From the NCBI GenBank assembly GCA_002189035.1, contig NEEC01000011.1, forward strand, positions 1,674,001 to 1,738,000: a stretch of DNA of 64,000 bases. The letters are read 5' to 3'. The stretch's first letter is position 1. Each line of letters opens with the position of its first letter. The DNA comes from Utricularia gibba (lineage: Eukaryota; Streptophyta; Magnoliopsida; Lamiales; Lentibulariaceae). Both the position numbers and the translations under genes were made by a program. Below, piece after piece: positions 32,880 through 47,544 of the stretch. The notes beneath the pieces are model-generated. The model did not search any database, was not told the DNA's origin, and saw only the letters and a program-made list of their open reading frames with translations.

Positions 32880-35188
32880 ATGGCGAACAAGAGTCATGCT
32901 CCCGGTGGAAGTAGGACGAGGCGCTCCATATCCATACTCATGGTAGCTGGTTTGTGCTGCTTCTTCTACTTGCTTGGAGCATGGCAGAAAAGTGCAATGG
33001 GGAGAGGGGACAGCATTGCACTGGCTGTAACCAGGACTACTGAGAACTGCAACATCCCCCAAAATCTCAATTTCGAGACTCATCATGGAGGTGAAGCTGG
33101 GACAGTTGTTGATGATTCCGACACTGAAGTAGTTACTTACAAGCCATGTCACAAGCGCTACACGGATTACACGCCATGTCAGGATCAAAACCGGGCAATG
33201 ACTTTTCCAAGGGAGAACATGATTTACCGGGAGAGGCACTGTCCGCCTGAAGGGAAGAAGCTGCATTGCCTGATTCCTGCTCCAAAAGGGTATGTCACCC
33301 CATTTCCATGGCCAAAGAGTCGGGATTATGTCCCTTTTGCAAATGCTCCTTACAAGAGCTTGACTGTGGAGAAGGCTATCCAGAACTGGGTTCAGTACGA
33401 GGGGAACGTGTTTCGGTTTCCTGGGGGGGGAACACAGTTTCCTCAGGGTGCTGATAAGTACATTGAGCAGCTTGCTTCAGTCATACCAATTGCCAATGGA
33501 ACTGTCAGGACTGCTCTGGATACTGGCTGTGGGGTATGTCTAGAAGTTCATGTTTCCTGAATAATCAATCCACCTTAAATAAAATCATACCTTGGGGATG
33601 CTGGTTCAGGTTGCGAGCTGGGGTGCTTACCTATGGAAAAGAAATGTTATCGCAATGTCATTTGCACCGAGAGATTCACATGAAGCACAGGTGCAGTTTG
33701 CTCTTGAAAGGGGCGTACCTGCTGTGATCGGTGTCCTTGGAACCATAAAGATGCCATATCCATCTGCAGCATTCGACATGGCTCACTGCTCTCGCTGTCT
33801 AATACCTTGGGGTGCAAATGGTATGCTTTTTCCAAGTCTTCAACAATCTGCACATCTTTCTAAGTTGCTCTTGTGTTTGCATCACCGCCTGCGCAGATGG
33901 CCTGTACATGAAGGAAGTGGATCGCGTTCTCAGACCTGGCGGCTACTGGGTTCTTTCTGGTCCTCCCATCAACTGGAAAGCAAATTATGTGGCATGGAAA
34001 CGTCCGAAAGCGGATCTTGAGGAAGAACAGAGGAAGATAGAAGACATTGCCAAGCTTCTTTGCTGGAAGAAGATATCTGAGCTTGGTGAAATCGCCATAT
34101 GGCAGAAATCTGATGATGCTGAATCCTGCCGTGCTGCCCAGGAGAAGTCTGGTGTGGAGTATTGTCAATCTGAAGATACAGATGATGTCTGGTAAGGATC
34201 ACTCATCCCATTAGATGACTGCAGCATAACGATGAACAGATATTCTGGTTGTAATCAGGTACAAGAACATGGAACCATGCGTCACAACTGCAAACACCGG
34301 AGGTGCATCCCAGAGTATCATTCCTTTTCCAGAGAGGCTCTACGCTGTTCCACCAAGAATTGCTGCTAGCTCTGTTTCTGGAGTCTCAGTCAAGGAGTAC
34401 ACAGATGACAGTAAGAGATGGAAGAAGCATGTCAATGCCTACAGGAAGATCAATAAGCTTATTGACACAGGGAGGTACCGCAACATCATGGATATGAATG
34501 CAGGGCTTGGAGGGTTTGCTGCTGCTCTTCAGTCCCCCAAGCTGTGGGTCATGAATGTCGTTCCCACGATTGCAGAGAAGAGCACGCTCGGTGCTATCTA
34601 CGAAAGAGGGTTGATTGGTATTTATCACGACTGGTATGTTACAGCATCCCTGTGGTTTGTTTGTTGCGCACACGCTGGCCGTCCTAAGGAATGCACAAAA
34701 TGCAATGAGAATCAGCAAAAAAACAAGCTTATCAGTTGCTTCAAAACTGCTCACTTGGTGCTGAATGATGCATTCTTGTACAGGTGTGAAGCTTTTTCGA
34801 CATATCCCAGGACATACGACTTAATCCATGCCAACGGAGTCTTTAGCCTGTACAAGGACAAGTAAGCCTTCACCTTCTCCTTCCTGGCTCTGCACTAGAA
34901 GCACTTCATTAGCACACATGAAGCAAGACTCTTCCTGTGTTCATGTTTTTGACATGGCGCAGATGTGAATTCGAAGACATTTTACTGGAGATGGATCGAA
35001 TCCTGAGACCGGAAGGAGCCGTCATTTTCCGTGACCAAGTAGAGGTGCTAGTGAAGGTAAAGAAGATGATCGGAGGAATGAGATGGGATTCCAAGCTGAT
35101 CGACCATGAAGATGGCCCCTTTGTACCAGAGAAAATTCTGGTTGCTGTGAAGCAGTACTGGGTGGGCAATGCAACTTCTGCCCAGTGA
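32880..35188 (+). CDS. PMT2: PMT2-type (DUF248) putative pectin methyltransferase
   Basis: A Golgi type II membrane protein of the QUA2/TSD2 superfamily, thought to methylate pectic polysaccharide with S-adenosylmethionine. Exons: 32880-33533, 33610-33820, 33897-34191, 34259-34633, 34784-34861 and 34963-35188; total 612 residues, as expected for PMT2 (about 616). A short basic N-tail and one membrane segment ([18 protein letters not shown]) come first. Then [20 protein letters not shown], the SAM-binding [29 protein letters not shown], and the second methyltransferase-like half ([18 protein letters not shown], then [15 protein letters not shown]). The start ATG follows a 5'-UTR intron. All exons join in frame with no lesions. 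Confidence 0.96.
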
Positions 35189-35572
35189 GCAATTCTTTCA
35201 TCTTCCTACAACACAAAAAAGTCTTAAATTTTGTCGGGAAGGGGAAATTGGAGACTCACTCCCATGCACTATAAATTGTAGCTTGCTTTGCTTCACCACC
35301 GTCTGCATTTATCATTTGATGAATCTTCCATCCATCCTCATTCATCGATTCCATCACAAAAATTTTTATTTGATGTATAATCGATTAACTGATGAAACTA
35401 AAAATAGCAACGTAGAAACATGTTCTTGCCATTGAAAAAAAAAAAAAAGCGTAGAACCATGTTAGAATTCCAAAAAGGAGATCAGGTGAATAACATGCAT
35501 TTGAACTTGGTGTAAACAAGAGTACAACCGGAAACTGCATGCTGCTAAGGAACAAGTACCTGGTTGGTAGCT

Positions 35573-38050
35573 TCAGGCCAGGTACCGGTACAGTCGTCTG
35601 TCTGTGGTGTCGCGCTCCAAGAAATCTCGCTCAATGAGTGATTCGATACGCTTCTTTATCTGCACCGGGCTGGCAAGGAAGCGAGGTTGCAATTGTTGGG
35701 TCACCTCGGCAATGATGTTGTTATGATCCAGGATTCTCCTGGATTTCATGATTCTAACAATGGATGCTTCAATCTGAGGCTTTCTGTCCTCCTCTACCCT
35801 CTGCCGGGTCTCTTGCTTCTCTGGTTCGGATTCCCTTCGTGCAATCACAGTTCCTATTTTCACCTTACGAAGCTTGCTGGAAAACTTGTCGTTGACAGAG
35901 AGGACATCACTCTCAGCGATGTCTCTGCTCATGGGCTCTTTTCTCAGCACATTTTTCCCCTTCACACAAGCTAGAGATTGTAGGCATCTTTTCAAGTCAT
36001 TGGATGCGATTTCGGTGGCCTGCTCGATTTCCCGGTAGCTAAGAAAATCAGCACTGTTGAAGAGCATCAACACACACATCTGGTAAGTTGAGACATTCAG
36101 CTCATATTTCTGGTCAGTCGGGAATGATGCGTGTAAATCAGCGGTGCCCATGTTTGGTTGCCAGGACAGTCTCCTACCAGTATGCATACCAAGGTAGTGC
36201 GCCAGAAACTTCTCACATGGAAGAGACAATTCAGAAGGTATGTTGCATGTGACATTAGGCTGGGTTGGCCAGGAACCAGAGGTCAAAACCTGGACAACCA
36301 ATGTAGGTCCCTTTGCTAGTTCAGCACTGTAGGCAGCATAAAACCCTTGCATTGTATCCTGGGATGTCTTCATGTCTGTAAACATGCCCTCTAACTTTGA
36401 CGTAAACTGGTGACCACATTCAGTCTTCAGTTTAACAATCACACTTCTTTCCGCATCATCGGATACAGTTTTCCCAGACAAGAGTCTCTTTGCCAAGTGC
36501 TGTTTGTAGTATTTCTCGAAAACATCTTTCTCCTGAAGGTGTCGGAACAATGTCATTATATTTTCAAGAATAATCTCAATTTCTTCTTCTTTCACACCCT
36601 TCACCCTCTTCCTCAGCGTGTCATCAACAAACAAGGATATGTATTCGGGAGAACGAGCGTTTAAATTGATAAAATACTCGAAAGAAGAGTTCAGTGCATT
36701 CTGGAAGGTCTTATCATTCACAAATGCTGAGCTTATAATCTTATCATACTTGTCTCTTTTCTCAAGAAGGGACTCCACAAACTCCACTGGATTCTTCAAT
36801 TTCTCAGGATCCGTCACAAGTTGTCTGCCTGTGTCTCTAATGTGAGATGCCATTACATCTCTAATCGTAGATAAGCCATTAGGGACACGGCGGAACAAGT
36901 TGTACATCCTTCCCAAGTCTTCAACCTTATCATGCAGAAGCATTTCTACTAAACCTGAATTCTCCATGTGAACTAGCCTACTCATGTGGTTAGCAATCAA
37001 CTCTTTCTCCACTACATTAGTAATTTTGGATCCACTCCGTGCATCAAGGTACTGTGACACCCTCTCAATCTCTTCATTCAGACGTCCTTCTGCTTTCTTC
37101 AAGTACTCAATGCAATCACTGCACTCAATGAACTCCTGAGATTCAGACCTATAGAAATCAGCTGAGACTTCAAGGAATAGTTTCTCAAAATATACTTCGT
37201 AGACCAAAGGCCCCAAATCCATTAGCATTTTGATAATGCTTCTCATCAGCCCTCGGTTAATAACTTCACCATTACGCTCCCGAAACACCAACTCAAGAAT
37301 TGCGTTCTGCAGCCTGGGTTGAATTTTTTCTGAGTGAATTACATTGTCTCTCCACAGGTTAAGCCCAAGCTCATGCACCGGAGTCTTTCGTGTGCTAGTG
37401 ATGAAGGTTCGCTCCATATACATCAATATGTCACGAATCATCTGTAAAGCCTGATTATGATCAGTCCACTTTGCATTAAGCTCCTCCAAAAACGAACCAC
37501 CATGGGTGGCCTCCACTTGTTTGCACATTGTCTGAAGATGGAATGTCATCGTTGCCACCAAACCCGAATAAAGCTTCTCCCCGAACTTGTATAGCACCAT
37601 ATTATATGCATTTCTGGGTACAAAGGATACAATAACAAACTAAGCATCCATTTAACAGACTGAAATGACATGTTTTCTTGCACTTGTAGAGAAAACAGAA
37701 ACTGAACCAGCAATACGTTCCATCATCAGCACGAGTTTCTTCATTAAAACTACCAGTTTGAGATTAAATAAATTCTGACTAACAAATCCCTAGAGCTTTA
37801 AGGAATCATAACAACAAAACATAAAGGGCGATTTCCCACAGTCTCATAGGATAACCAAGATCGCTAAAACAAATCAAATCGCAAACCTGTAAAGTTCCTC
37901 GAAGCTGAGCCTACTGGCGTTATGGTTATAAATTTCGTGAATCGCATGCTCCAGAATCTTCCAAGTCATCTCGGCATACTTGGGATCCACCACCCCTTTG
38001 CGTTTGAACACCCCTATCTGAAAGCTCCTCTTCTCCTGTCCATTGCTCAT
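35573..38050 (-). CDS. CUL3: Cullin-3
   Basis: Scaffold of CRL3 ubiquitin ligases: the N-terminus binds BTB adaptors, the C-terminus RBX1. Two exons, 38050-37887 and 37613-35573 (intron 273 bp), give 734 residues, the family's usual length. N-terminus MSNGQEKRSFQIGVFKRKGV, then EHAIHEIYNHNASRLSFEEL; cullin-homology block KDVFEKYYKQHLAKRLLSGK; winged-helix tail with the NEDD8 acceptor lysine in IVRIMKSRRILDHNNIIAEV; final YRYLA. The upstream region has a short ORF and a cluster of GGCCCA motifs. The gene is tail-to-tail with the PMT2-type gene (385 bp apart). Confidence 0.96.
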
Positions 38051-38080
38051 CCTTACACCCCGACACCAGTAAAATCTCTC

Positions 38081-38176
38081 TCAAAATCCTCCGAACACAA
38101 AACCAAAACAACAAGCGATCTCTCCTGCTCGAGAATCCGTTAAGCAGAGGAATGCGACGGTTTCAACGTTCGACAT
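38081..38176 (-). promoter_or_regulatory. Upstream ORF in the CUL3 leader (31 codons)
   Basis: ATG at 38176, stop at 38081-38083, 30 bases before the CUL3 ATG; the peptide starts MSNVETVAFLCLTDSRAGE. A second, 14-codon upstream ORF lies just before it. If the minus-strand GTAAGT in this leader were used as a splice donor, both would be altered. Confidence 0.5.
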
Positions 38177-38385
38177 GACGGCGGGAAAACACCAGAAACT
38201 TACGCTCCACGGCAAGCAAACCGCCGGTTCAACCAAGAATGCATCCGATTGAACAAGAAAGAATAATGATCGTAGCATGAACTATTGTAGTCATCATTCT
38301 TCTTCTTTTCTACGTGGTTTCACGATCAACATTGCCAAGAAAATCAAGCCTGTGGGAATTCATCCTAAGGAATCTCATTCCGTTT

Positions 38386-38450
38386 GGCCCATTTACTGTG
38401 ATACACGGACATGTTTTCACTGGGGCCCAGTGGGCCAACACAAGCCCAAC
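38386..38450. promoter_or_regulatory. Cluster of site II-like (TGGGCC/GGCCCA) motifs upstream of CUL3
   Basis: GGCCCA at 38386-38391, then overlapping GGGGCCCAG, TGGGCC and AGCCCA within 38421-38450, about 340-400 bp upstream of the CUL3 ATG. Such motifs are typical of promoters of growth-related plant genes. Confidence 0.5.
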
Positions 38451-38866
38451 TTGCTATTTCTAGAAGCATCTATCACCTTTCGTTCGGCAAATGTACTTCT
38501 AAAAAAAATTAAAAATACATTTTAATTGTCAAAAATAAATGCATATCTCAAATAGATTAATTTTTTATTCTAAAAAAAATAAAGATTAAGAATTTAAGAA
38601 TAAAAATCTATGTAAAATATAGACTTCATTTTAAAACACTGGTTCTGCTGGTAGAAAAACAAGAGATACTTCCATTGTTTGTTGACAAAACATGGACGTG
38701 CCAACTCCCCCGTCTGTTCTTCAAATGGGGAAAAACACCTTCAAAACAAGCGCATAGCTCAGTGACAACCAAAGCCTAGTGCAAAAAGGGCCAGCAGACA
38801 GAAACCAACAGCATGGTGTCTTGAGGAGAGTACAATCCATGCAACTGAAACAAGCAGTCCCCCACC

Positions 38867-40159
<1,293 letters not shown>

Positions 40160-40235
40160 CGCTTCTCCTCACCGCCGCGAAGGCCGAGCAGATCGCCGAG
40201 AGGGTAAATGAAAGTCGATGGTTCACTAAAGGCTG

Positions 40236-40296
40236 AAACCCTAATGGACAGTCGGTTTTACACATTTTCAGCTTATTTACACTTTAGATGGGCCCA
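40236..40296 (-). promoter_or_regulatory. Telo-box and site II element of the RPS9 promoter
   Basis: AAACCCTAA (40236-40244) and TGGGCCCA (40289-40296) lie 80-140 bp upstream of the RPS9 ATG. This telo-box plus site II pair is a known hallmark of plant ribosomal protein gene promoters. Confidence 0.75.
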
Positions 40297-40299
40297 ATC

Positions 40300-41066
40300 T
40301 TCTAAATCGGCCCCATACCATTTTCCGGCTGGGCATTCATTAAAAACATTTATATGTTCATTATAAATATTAAAAAATGAATAAAAAAACTTATTACAAA
40401 AATGCTACATGTTGATCAAATTATCGACATCATAAAGGGTTGTTTGAAAACCATGGTTAATGTTTTTTTTATTTTTTTTGTATCATCGATCAACTTTACT
40501 AATTTCTGTCTAACGTTGATTAATCATGCAATTTTACAAATTATAACTAAATAGTTAAACCTGGTAACTATTAGATAATATTGTGTTATTTGACTAATTT
40601 TTAATTTGATATTATCATACTAATTTTAAAAACAATGGGAATGTATGATGTTGAGTGCCCATTCTATTTCTTAATAAATAAGAAATAATTTTAATAAAAT
40701 AGAATTTGAGAATCAATTTTATTCCAAACAATAATCTATATTTAATAAAGAAAATATTTTTGAAATATTTATTCCAAACAGATCTTGCTAACAATTTCAA
40801 ACCTTTGTCAAAGAAGTTGCAAAAACAGACTGGAATTGGTATTAGAGTTCAACATACTATTTCATGTATGAAGAAGAGCAGAAACAAAAGCTAATCAGCA
40901 ATCCACAGGCATCTTCAAGCTACAACCACCTTCAAAGAATCTGACTAGATCTGCATCTTGACTACAGTTTGATCACCTTCTGGATATGGAAGGAAGTCAA
41001 CAAACATGAATCTTGGAAACTGGGAAGGCATCATATGTATCTGGTATTGTGTTGAAACTGTTGTCA
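40300..41066. other. Spacer and kelch-gene 3' flank
   Basis: AT-rich to about 40.8 kb; no gene recognised. 40.85-41.06 kb is probably the 3'-UTR of the kelch F-box gene. Confidence 0.5.
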
Positions 41067-42326
41067 TCAGCAACCCATCACTGCGCAGTTGTACACGAAG
41101 CTTTCCGACTGTTTGCGGCCGAGCAAGTCCCACTGCGGCGGGGAGTCGTCCGGAACCCAGGAATTGACTTCAATGTACCTCTCGGCGGCGTTGCGCGGGC
41201 CTCCGATGACAATGAGGTGATCGCCGCATGCCCGGAAGGCTATACCCCAGCCGTACATTGAGTCTGCTCGCTCCGGGAGACTCCCCACTGTGTTCCATGT
41301 TCTTGTAGCCTTGTTGTACTTTCTTACCGCCATTTCAGCGTAATCGGCGGCGTATAGCTGGTTATCGACGACTGCGATGAGCGGCGGAGCTACGGATGTG
41401 GCTGGGCGGTCATTCTCCGTTGCTGCAGCGAGGCGAACGGGGGACATGTTGGGGATCAGAGTCCATGTTCCTGTCTCCAGATTGTATTCTTCCCCGCATG
41501 AGAGAAGCTCGGCGCCGGAGCCTCCGACCCCTCCGATGACGTAGAATCTCCCATCCATGAAGACTCCTGAACACATTTTTCTCGGCTTGTTCATGCTCGG
41601 GAGAGACGTCCAGGAGCCTATCTCGGAGTTGTACATCTCCGCCGAGGCCAGAATCCGACCGCTCGAATCACAGCCGCCGGCCACTATCGCGATTTCGCCT
41701 AGACTTGCTGAGCCGAACAGGCAGCGGGGAGCGTTCATGCTCATTCCGGGAGTCCAGGCATTTGTCAGCAAGCTATAGCGGTACACCACGTGGGAGAGGA
41801 GACCACGGCCGAAGACGAGGAGCTCTGTGCCCACAGCCAAGGACTCCTTATCGGAGAATACAAAGCAGTCATTAGGATTCATTCTCGGCAGCCGCATCCA
41901 GCGACGGCGAGCAGGGTCGAAAGCTTCCCATTCTAGCAACTGGCAGGAGAAGTAAACCCAATGCTCGACCACACCATTCTGTCTCCTCAGCCGGTAGATC
42001 TCACCGCTTCGGACAAGAGAGTGGAAACTCCGGTTCAGTGCAGCAATGGAACCATAATCACCTCTTGAGCACTTGATTAGACAACTAATGGAGTTATCTC
42101 TCCCGATAGCAGAGATCAATGAACTCAAATCGGAATTCTCACCATCTCTGCGACGCCTATTCGATTGGCAAACAAGAATTCCGTCAAACAATGCATCCAT
42201 TCTGTCTAGCGAGAGTTTCGTCTGCTGGGTGTCAGCCGTCTCCAGCCGGTAATTCCTGCAAGGCCAGCTACCCTCACAGATCCTGCTGTAGTTCCTTGAA
42301 ACCAAACAAGCCCTGTCCTCCAGCAT
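41067..42326 (-). CDS. F-box/kelch-repeat protein (SKIP11-like)
   Basis: Likely substrate adaptor of an SCF ubiquitin ligase: the F-box binds SKP1 and the kelch propeller binds targets, which are unknown. One coding exon, 419 residues, starting MLEDRACLVSRNYSRI, a start shared with Arabidopsis SKIP11-like proteins. F-box: LISAIGRDNSISCLIKCSRG followed by YGSIAALNRSFHSLVR. Kelch repeats follow with the double-Gly signature in EIAIVAGGCD, RFYVIGGVGG and HLIVIGGPRN. The longer open frame to 42425 crosses an intron-like acceptor (tttttttag) and is not used as the start. A 5'-UTR intron is therefore likely. The frame is intact. Confidence 0.93.
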   Translation of the reverse strand: MLEDRACLVSRNYSRICEGSWPCRNYRLETADTQQTKLSLDRMDALFDGILVCQSNRRRRDGENSDLSSLISAIGRDNSISCLIKCSRGDYGSIAALNRSFHSLVRSGEIYRLRRQNGVVEHWVYFSCQLLEWEAFDPARRRWMRLPRMNPNDCFVFSDKESLAVGTELLVFGRGLLSHVVYRYSLLTNAWTPGMSMNAPRCLFGSASLGEIAIVAGGCDSSGRILASAEMYNSEIGSWTSLPSMNKPRKMCSGVFMDGRFYVIGGVGGSGAELLSCGEEYNLETGTWTLIPNMSPVRLAAATENDRPATSVAPPLIAVVDNQLYAADYAEMAVRKYNKATRTWNTVGSLPERADSMYGWGIAFRACGDHLIVIGGPRNAAERYIEVNSWVPDDSPPQWDLLGRKQSESFVYNCAVMGC

Positions 42327-43320
42327 CTTTACAGATTCAATGGTTGAGGATCCTTGAATCAAAGCTTTTCCCCTAAAAAAACAAGATATACACCAGCTGC
42401 GAGCTGAAACAAAGCAACGCCACAAGAATCAAAAATCATGCTCATTCTATCAGATTCATCCACATTGCATCAGATTTGTAAACATCTAATCCAGCTTTCT
42501 GGGCAAACGGTTACAGAAACATAAACCTCAGTCTGAAACAATCAGAAACAGGAGAAGGAGCGCAAAGTTTAATACTGGTGTAATACTTTCAAAAAAACAA
42601 AGAAACCCACATCAATAACACTCCAAAGCTCCACAAAAATCTCAACTTTTCGAGCAACCGCGATAAACCAACCTGCAGATCTCCAAAAATCAGATCAACG
42701 AATACCCATCTCCGGAAACACCCAGAAAAATAAAAAACAAGCAGCAGATCCACCGTTTCCCTCTAGCATTGGCCTTTTAGCCGCGCGACTTAATAGGGAT
42801 TTAGATCTAAACCACAGTCAAAGAAAGAAGTGAGACTTTTAACACCAGTATTCAACCCTTTCCGCAGAAACACCCATAAAGCAACCATATTAAGTAAAAA
42901 AGACAGGCCACTCCGGGAAAAGAGAAACGCTAATAAAACGCATCAATCCATAAGAACAAAAACTTACACAAGCATCCGAAGAAAGAAAAAAGAAAGTTTA
43001 TTGGATTGAAGAACTTCAAAAATACACTAATCTTTCCGTTATTTCTTTATCTATCTATTGCAGGAATCCAACCTGGGAGATTTTGTTTTCTTTTTTTGGG
43101 GGGTTTAACTTTTGCTGCGTGTGGTTCTCACAGAAGGGAACTGCAGTTCCATTCCTTCACGTTCACTCCTGCAAACACAAATCTTTATATCGAATTTAAA
43201 TTCAAAGCCATAAATAAAAAAATAAAAAAATTACTGCTCTTCAATCCTGTAATAACACACAGCAACTGAACCAGGAAGAAGAAGATGAAGACACCGCATA
43301 CTCGTCTTCCCCAATTCTTC
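42327..43320 (-). other. Leader and intron of the kelch F-box gene
   Basis: An acceptor at about 42375 and a moderate composition up to about 43.3 kb suggest non-coding exon(s) here. No other gene is recognised. Confidence 0.4.
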
Positions 43321-46300
43321 CTTTAACAATTGGAACTTGTTAAAAAATATATATATTTATCATTTAAATAATAATAAAACAAAAAATGGGAGAATAATTA
43401 ACAAGTCATTAAAAAAAATAATGCAACAATTTAGAAATTATATGATAAAATTAATCATTATCAATTAATAAAAATAATATATTATAATTAAATGGCGTGT
43501 AAAGCTGTTTTCCCCACTGTTGCAACAGAATTTATGCATCATTAGTAATTAATAATGTTCTAAAAATAAAATATTTAATGCATTCCACTACACTTGACTT
43601 TTCTTCTACGGGGCTCTGCGACTATTGGACGACGTCGTGGGCCCCGGGAACAGCTAATGTTCGGTCATCCGCCACCGGGCTGGACCCCACCCACACCAGA
43701 AATGGCGTAATCCGGGGAGCTGACACGTTTCTTTACCCGGGATGAAAAAATCCAACCCAATATACCGTGTTACTGTCCTAATGTTACTGCCCCATTTTTA
43801 CCATTTCGGAAAAATGTAAATTAAAATAATATTATAAATATAATCCGGTGTTGTTCGTGTAACATTTCACGTGATAGGAAAAGGTATCACTAGCCACATG
43901 TACATTTAGATAAAAATAATTATTTAACTATAGCTACCTTTTGAAAAATTAAGATGGATTTCAATATAATTGAAAATTATGATAAAATGAGAGTTTATAT
44001 ATATTTGTACCTGTTTTTAAAATGATTATTATGGAATTACAAAAGAATTGATTTTTATAAATAGATTACATATTAACTGATAATGATTAAAAGTCATATT
44101 TAATATAAGTAAATTTTTACTTTAATATTCAAAATCAATAGTTTTTGTATTGCTAATTGAAAACTTATAAAACTTTAGCTCAAGTAAATAGAATTAAATT
44201 TTGACATAATCAGAATGTAAATTGGCACTTATTTTAAAATTGTTATTAAACATATTTTTTTTATTAACAAATAGGTATTGTATTAAATTCATTTATCATA
44301 ATTAATTATTAAAAAACAACTCAGTATCTTGTTTTAAAGTTGCAATGATTCTAAAAAATCAATTTCTATTGAAGAGAATCATGTGCACATTTGGAAAATA
44401 GAATCAACTATACAATAATAGAATTGATATTAAAAAAAAGAATTGATTTCCAAATATTACCTATATACTTTATGTAATTCAAGTCTTACAATCTATAAAA
44501 ATGTACTAACATGAAACAACTTAAATAAAATCATAAATGGCGTAGATACATAACTAGTTATTACTAATTTCTGTACATATTTTTTTATTTTTTAAAGATA
44601 ATAAATATTTGTTTTTTTTGTAATAATATGAGAGGGTTCAATAAGGTTACTGTTTTTTGATAATTTTGGTACCCCTATTGCTCAGGGTCTACTAATATTA
44701 AAAAAATAATAGATAATAGGGCACATTCAACTTGACAGTGCATTATTAGCCAAAAGAAAAACACCAATTATTGGGCCAGTGCCTTGATTGGATTTGGTTG
44801 CTTTATGCTGCCCCTTTAGTAGACTACTCCACGTCATAAATTTCACTTTACGAATATATTCTCAAATTAATAAATCGCAAATCACGTCTCCATCCTTATC
44901 CAAATCTAGCTAATCATGTAATTAAGGTTAAAATAGTAAATTAATTAATTTTATTAGAAGGGGTGAATCGAATCATTCACATATGTTGAACCTATATTAA
45001 TGGATTACATATTATTAATTTTATATTGAAATCGTACGGGTGGGATTCATCACCGCGGTCCTGCCACCACCTGCTTTTTCCAGTCTTATTCCGCAATAAT
45101 TAATCCTATCCACAACCGACAAAATTTGTATTAATCCGAGAAATAAAAGCGAAATATTTTTTCTTTTTGATTACTATATTAATAAATTGAAAATAATTAA
45201 GGTATGTGATTTTTCTTAATTAATCCTCTGGGGTTTTGTCATGTTTTTATTAATTAAATAAAAATCCCTAATTTTAAAAGATTAGAGAATGTTCCAGACA
45301 GAAAAAAAATCATAAATGTAAGAATAAAAAATAAAAAACGAAAATAAAACTCAGCTAGTCTGATGTCACTGTAAGAATATTTGTATCCTCAGTTTCCATT
45401 TTCGTGAAGATGACAATAAATCCATTTTTAGGTCATTTTACGTTTTTTAATTTGAACCTCACAAAAAGATTCTTGACGTGGATTTTTTGTGAAAATAATG
45501 AATGGAAATTTTCCAAAAGTTCTTTAAATTTATAATTGTATTGTTTATTTATTTTTGGCTTATAAATAACCAAAATGATATTTAGTTTCATAAAATTATG
45601 AATGCTGATATTTTTATTTAAATTTTAAGCTATAATATAATACAAATTTGTCTTTAAGTGGATTTAGCTAATCATATTTTAATATTATTTTCTTTATTTG
45701 AAAATTTTTGTTCCAAAAACTATTTCTACGAATTCATTAGCTCTCCTAAATTTTAAAAAATTCATTCTTACTCCAAAGGTACTCTGAAAAAATAATATTT
45801 TTATTTAATAAAAATATATCTAATTGATATTATTTTGATAATTATTTTATCAAACGTATTATAACTAAACGAGGGTCTTTAATGAAGCCAATAATACTCC
45901 AAGGAAAGAATCTTGCAAAGAAAAAGTGTATAAAGGAGTAGGAAGATGCTGGCGTGCGCAAGTTTGTCAGTACATTAATATACCATCGCTTTTTACCCAT
46001 TCGCTCCTCTCCACGTGCCATTTGTTTCTCCAAACGATTTGTTCCCTTCGTTTCTAATGTTATAATACGCGGAGTGTGTCCAATTTCAGTTTTTGAGAAT
46101 CAAATATAATTGAATTAGGAATATCTAGAATAGAAAATTTCAATGATATTCTTTTAAAAATGTATTTTTATATATAAATAAAATAATATATTTTTGAATT
46201 ATATTTTGTTTCTTATTATACAATCTACACCTTCTATAATAATATCAAGGTAAATTATTAAATATTTATATATATTTCTTAATTCGAGAAATCATTTTGT

Positions 46301-47544
46301 ATGGCTATATGAAACTCGATTTCGAAAAAAAACCGTATATTTTGAATCTACTATAAAATGATATTTTGATACCCTCCGCTTCTATGTGTAATGGAATTTA
46401 TTTTTTAAAATTAATTTTTGAATCGTGAATTGATTATAAACCATATGGCTTAATTTCAATTTAAGTTTAAAAATTTCGATTTCGAATCAGAACTTAAACC
46501 GAACCGAAACCGTACATTCTGAATCTATATCAAATCTAGTGTAATCGATTCCGGACACCATACACCCTTATTATTTGGGTAACATTACTTTCAAATAATA
46601 TTTCTCATTTAATAAATTCGACCATGTTTATTTCTGCGCTGCAGTGTTGAAGCACCGGAAATGAACGTTAATTTGACTGCGGTCATAACAACCATTTCTT
46701 ATTATTCATAATGGTAATAATGTTTTACCGCCCAGGCCTGATGCAGAGACCAGACAATAATTGCGGCTTGTCACTAAAAATAATAACGTCAATGTAACGC
46801 TAAATGGATTTATTTAATAGAAATGTTAATCAAAAGGGGCGGAGCATTAAATGTCTTTTTTTAATTTTTAAATTATTATCACAGCTGGTAAATGATTTAT
46901 CTTCCCTGTTTGTGTGGAAAATAATATTTTTTTCTGAGCCCAGACAGTTTCACGGCGAAATGAAGATGGGCCCACGGGCATTGTGGCCCAAATGAATCTT
47001 GACCATCTGACAGTTTGAAAATTCAAACAAGTTTACTCAATGTTAAATATAAAAAATTAATATGTATAAAAATTGACTGGTCAAAAAAAATTGCGAAATG
47101 AAATTTTTGGAAAATATTCAAATATATGCTGCAGCGATTGTTGTTTAAAAAATTAATTATCATGTCTCTATTTGAAGATGTATTATAAATGATATGTAAT
47201 GTAATGTGGTAGATCAAAATTTCATGATTAATATGCAAATATTAGTGATTATATCTTGTCCTATGTATAATTTCCACATCTCAAGTTGTAACTGTTTAGG
47301 TAATCTTATACTTATGGATATATTTTATAAATTTATCCCTTTTAGAACTTTCATTTGGTTATTGAGCTTGCATACATGGATTTTGTACATAGTTTTTGGA
47401 TGTGTGAAAATTTTCTATATTTCCCAAGAAAACTATATCCTAAATGCAAACCTCCATACTCTATCATGAATGTTCCTAATTTTGACATTGCATTTTTTAT
47501 AAAGAGTCACCGATATAATATAACGCAATATATTTTATTAGTCA

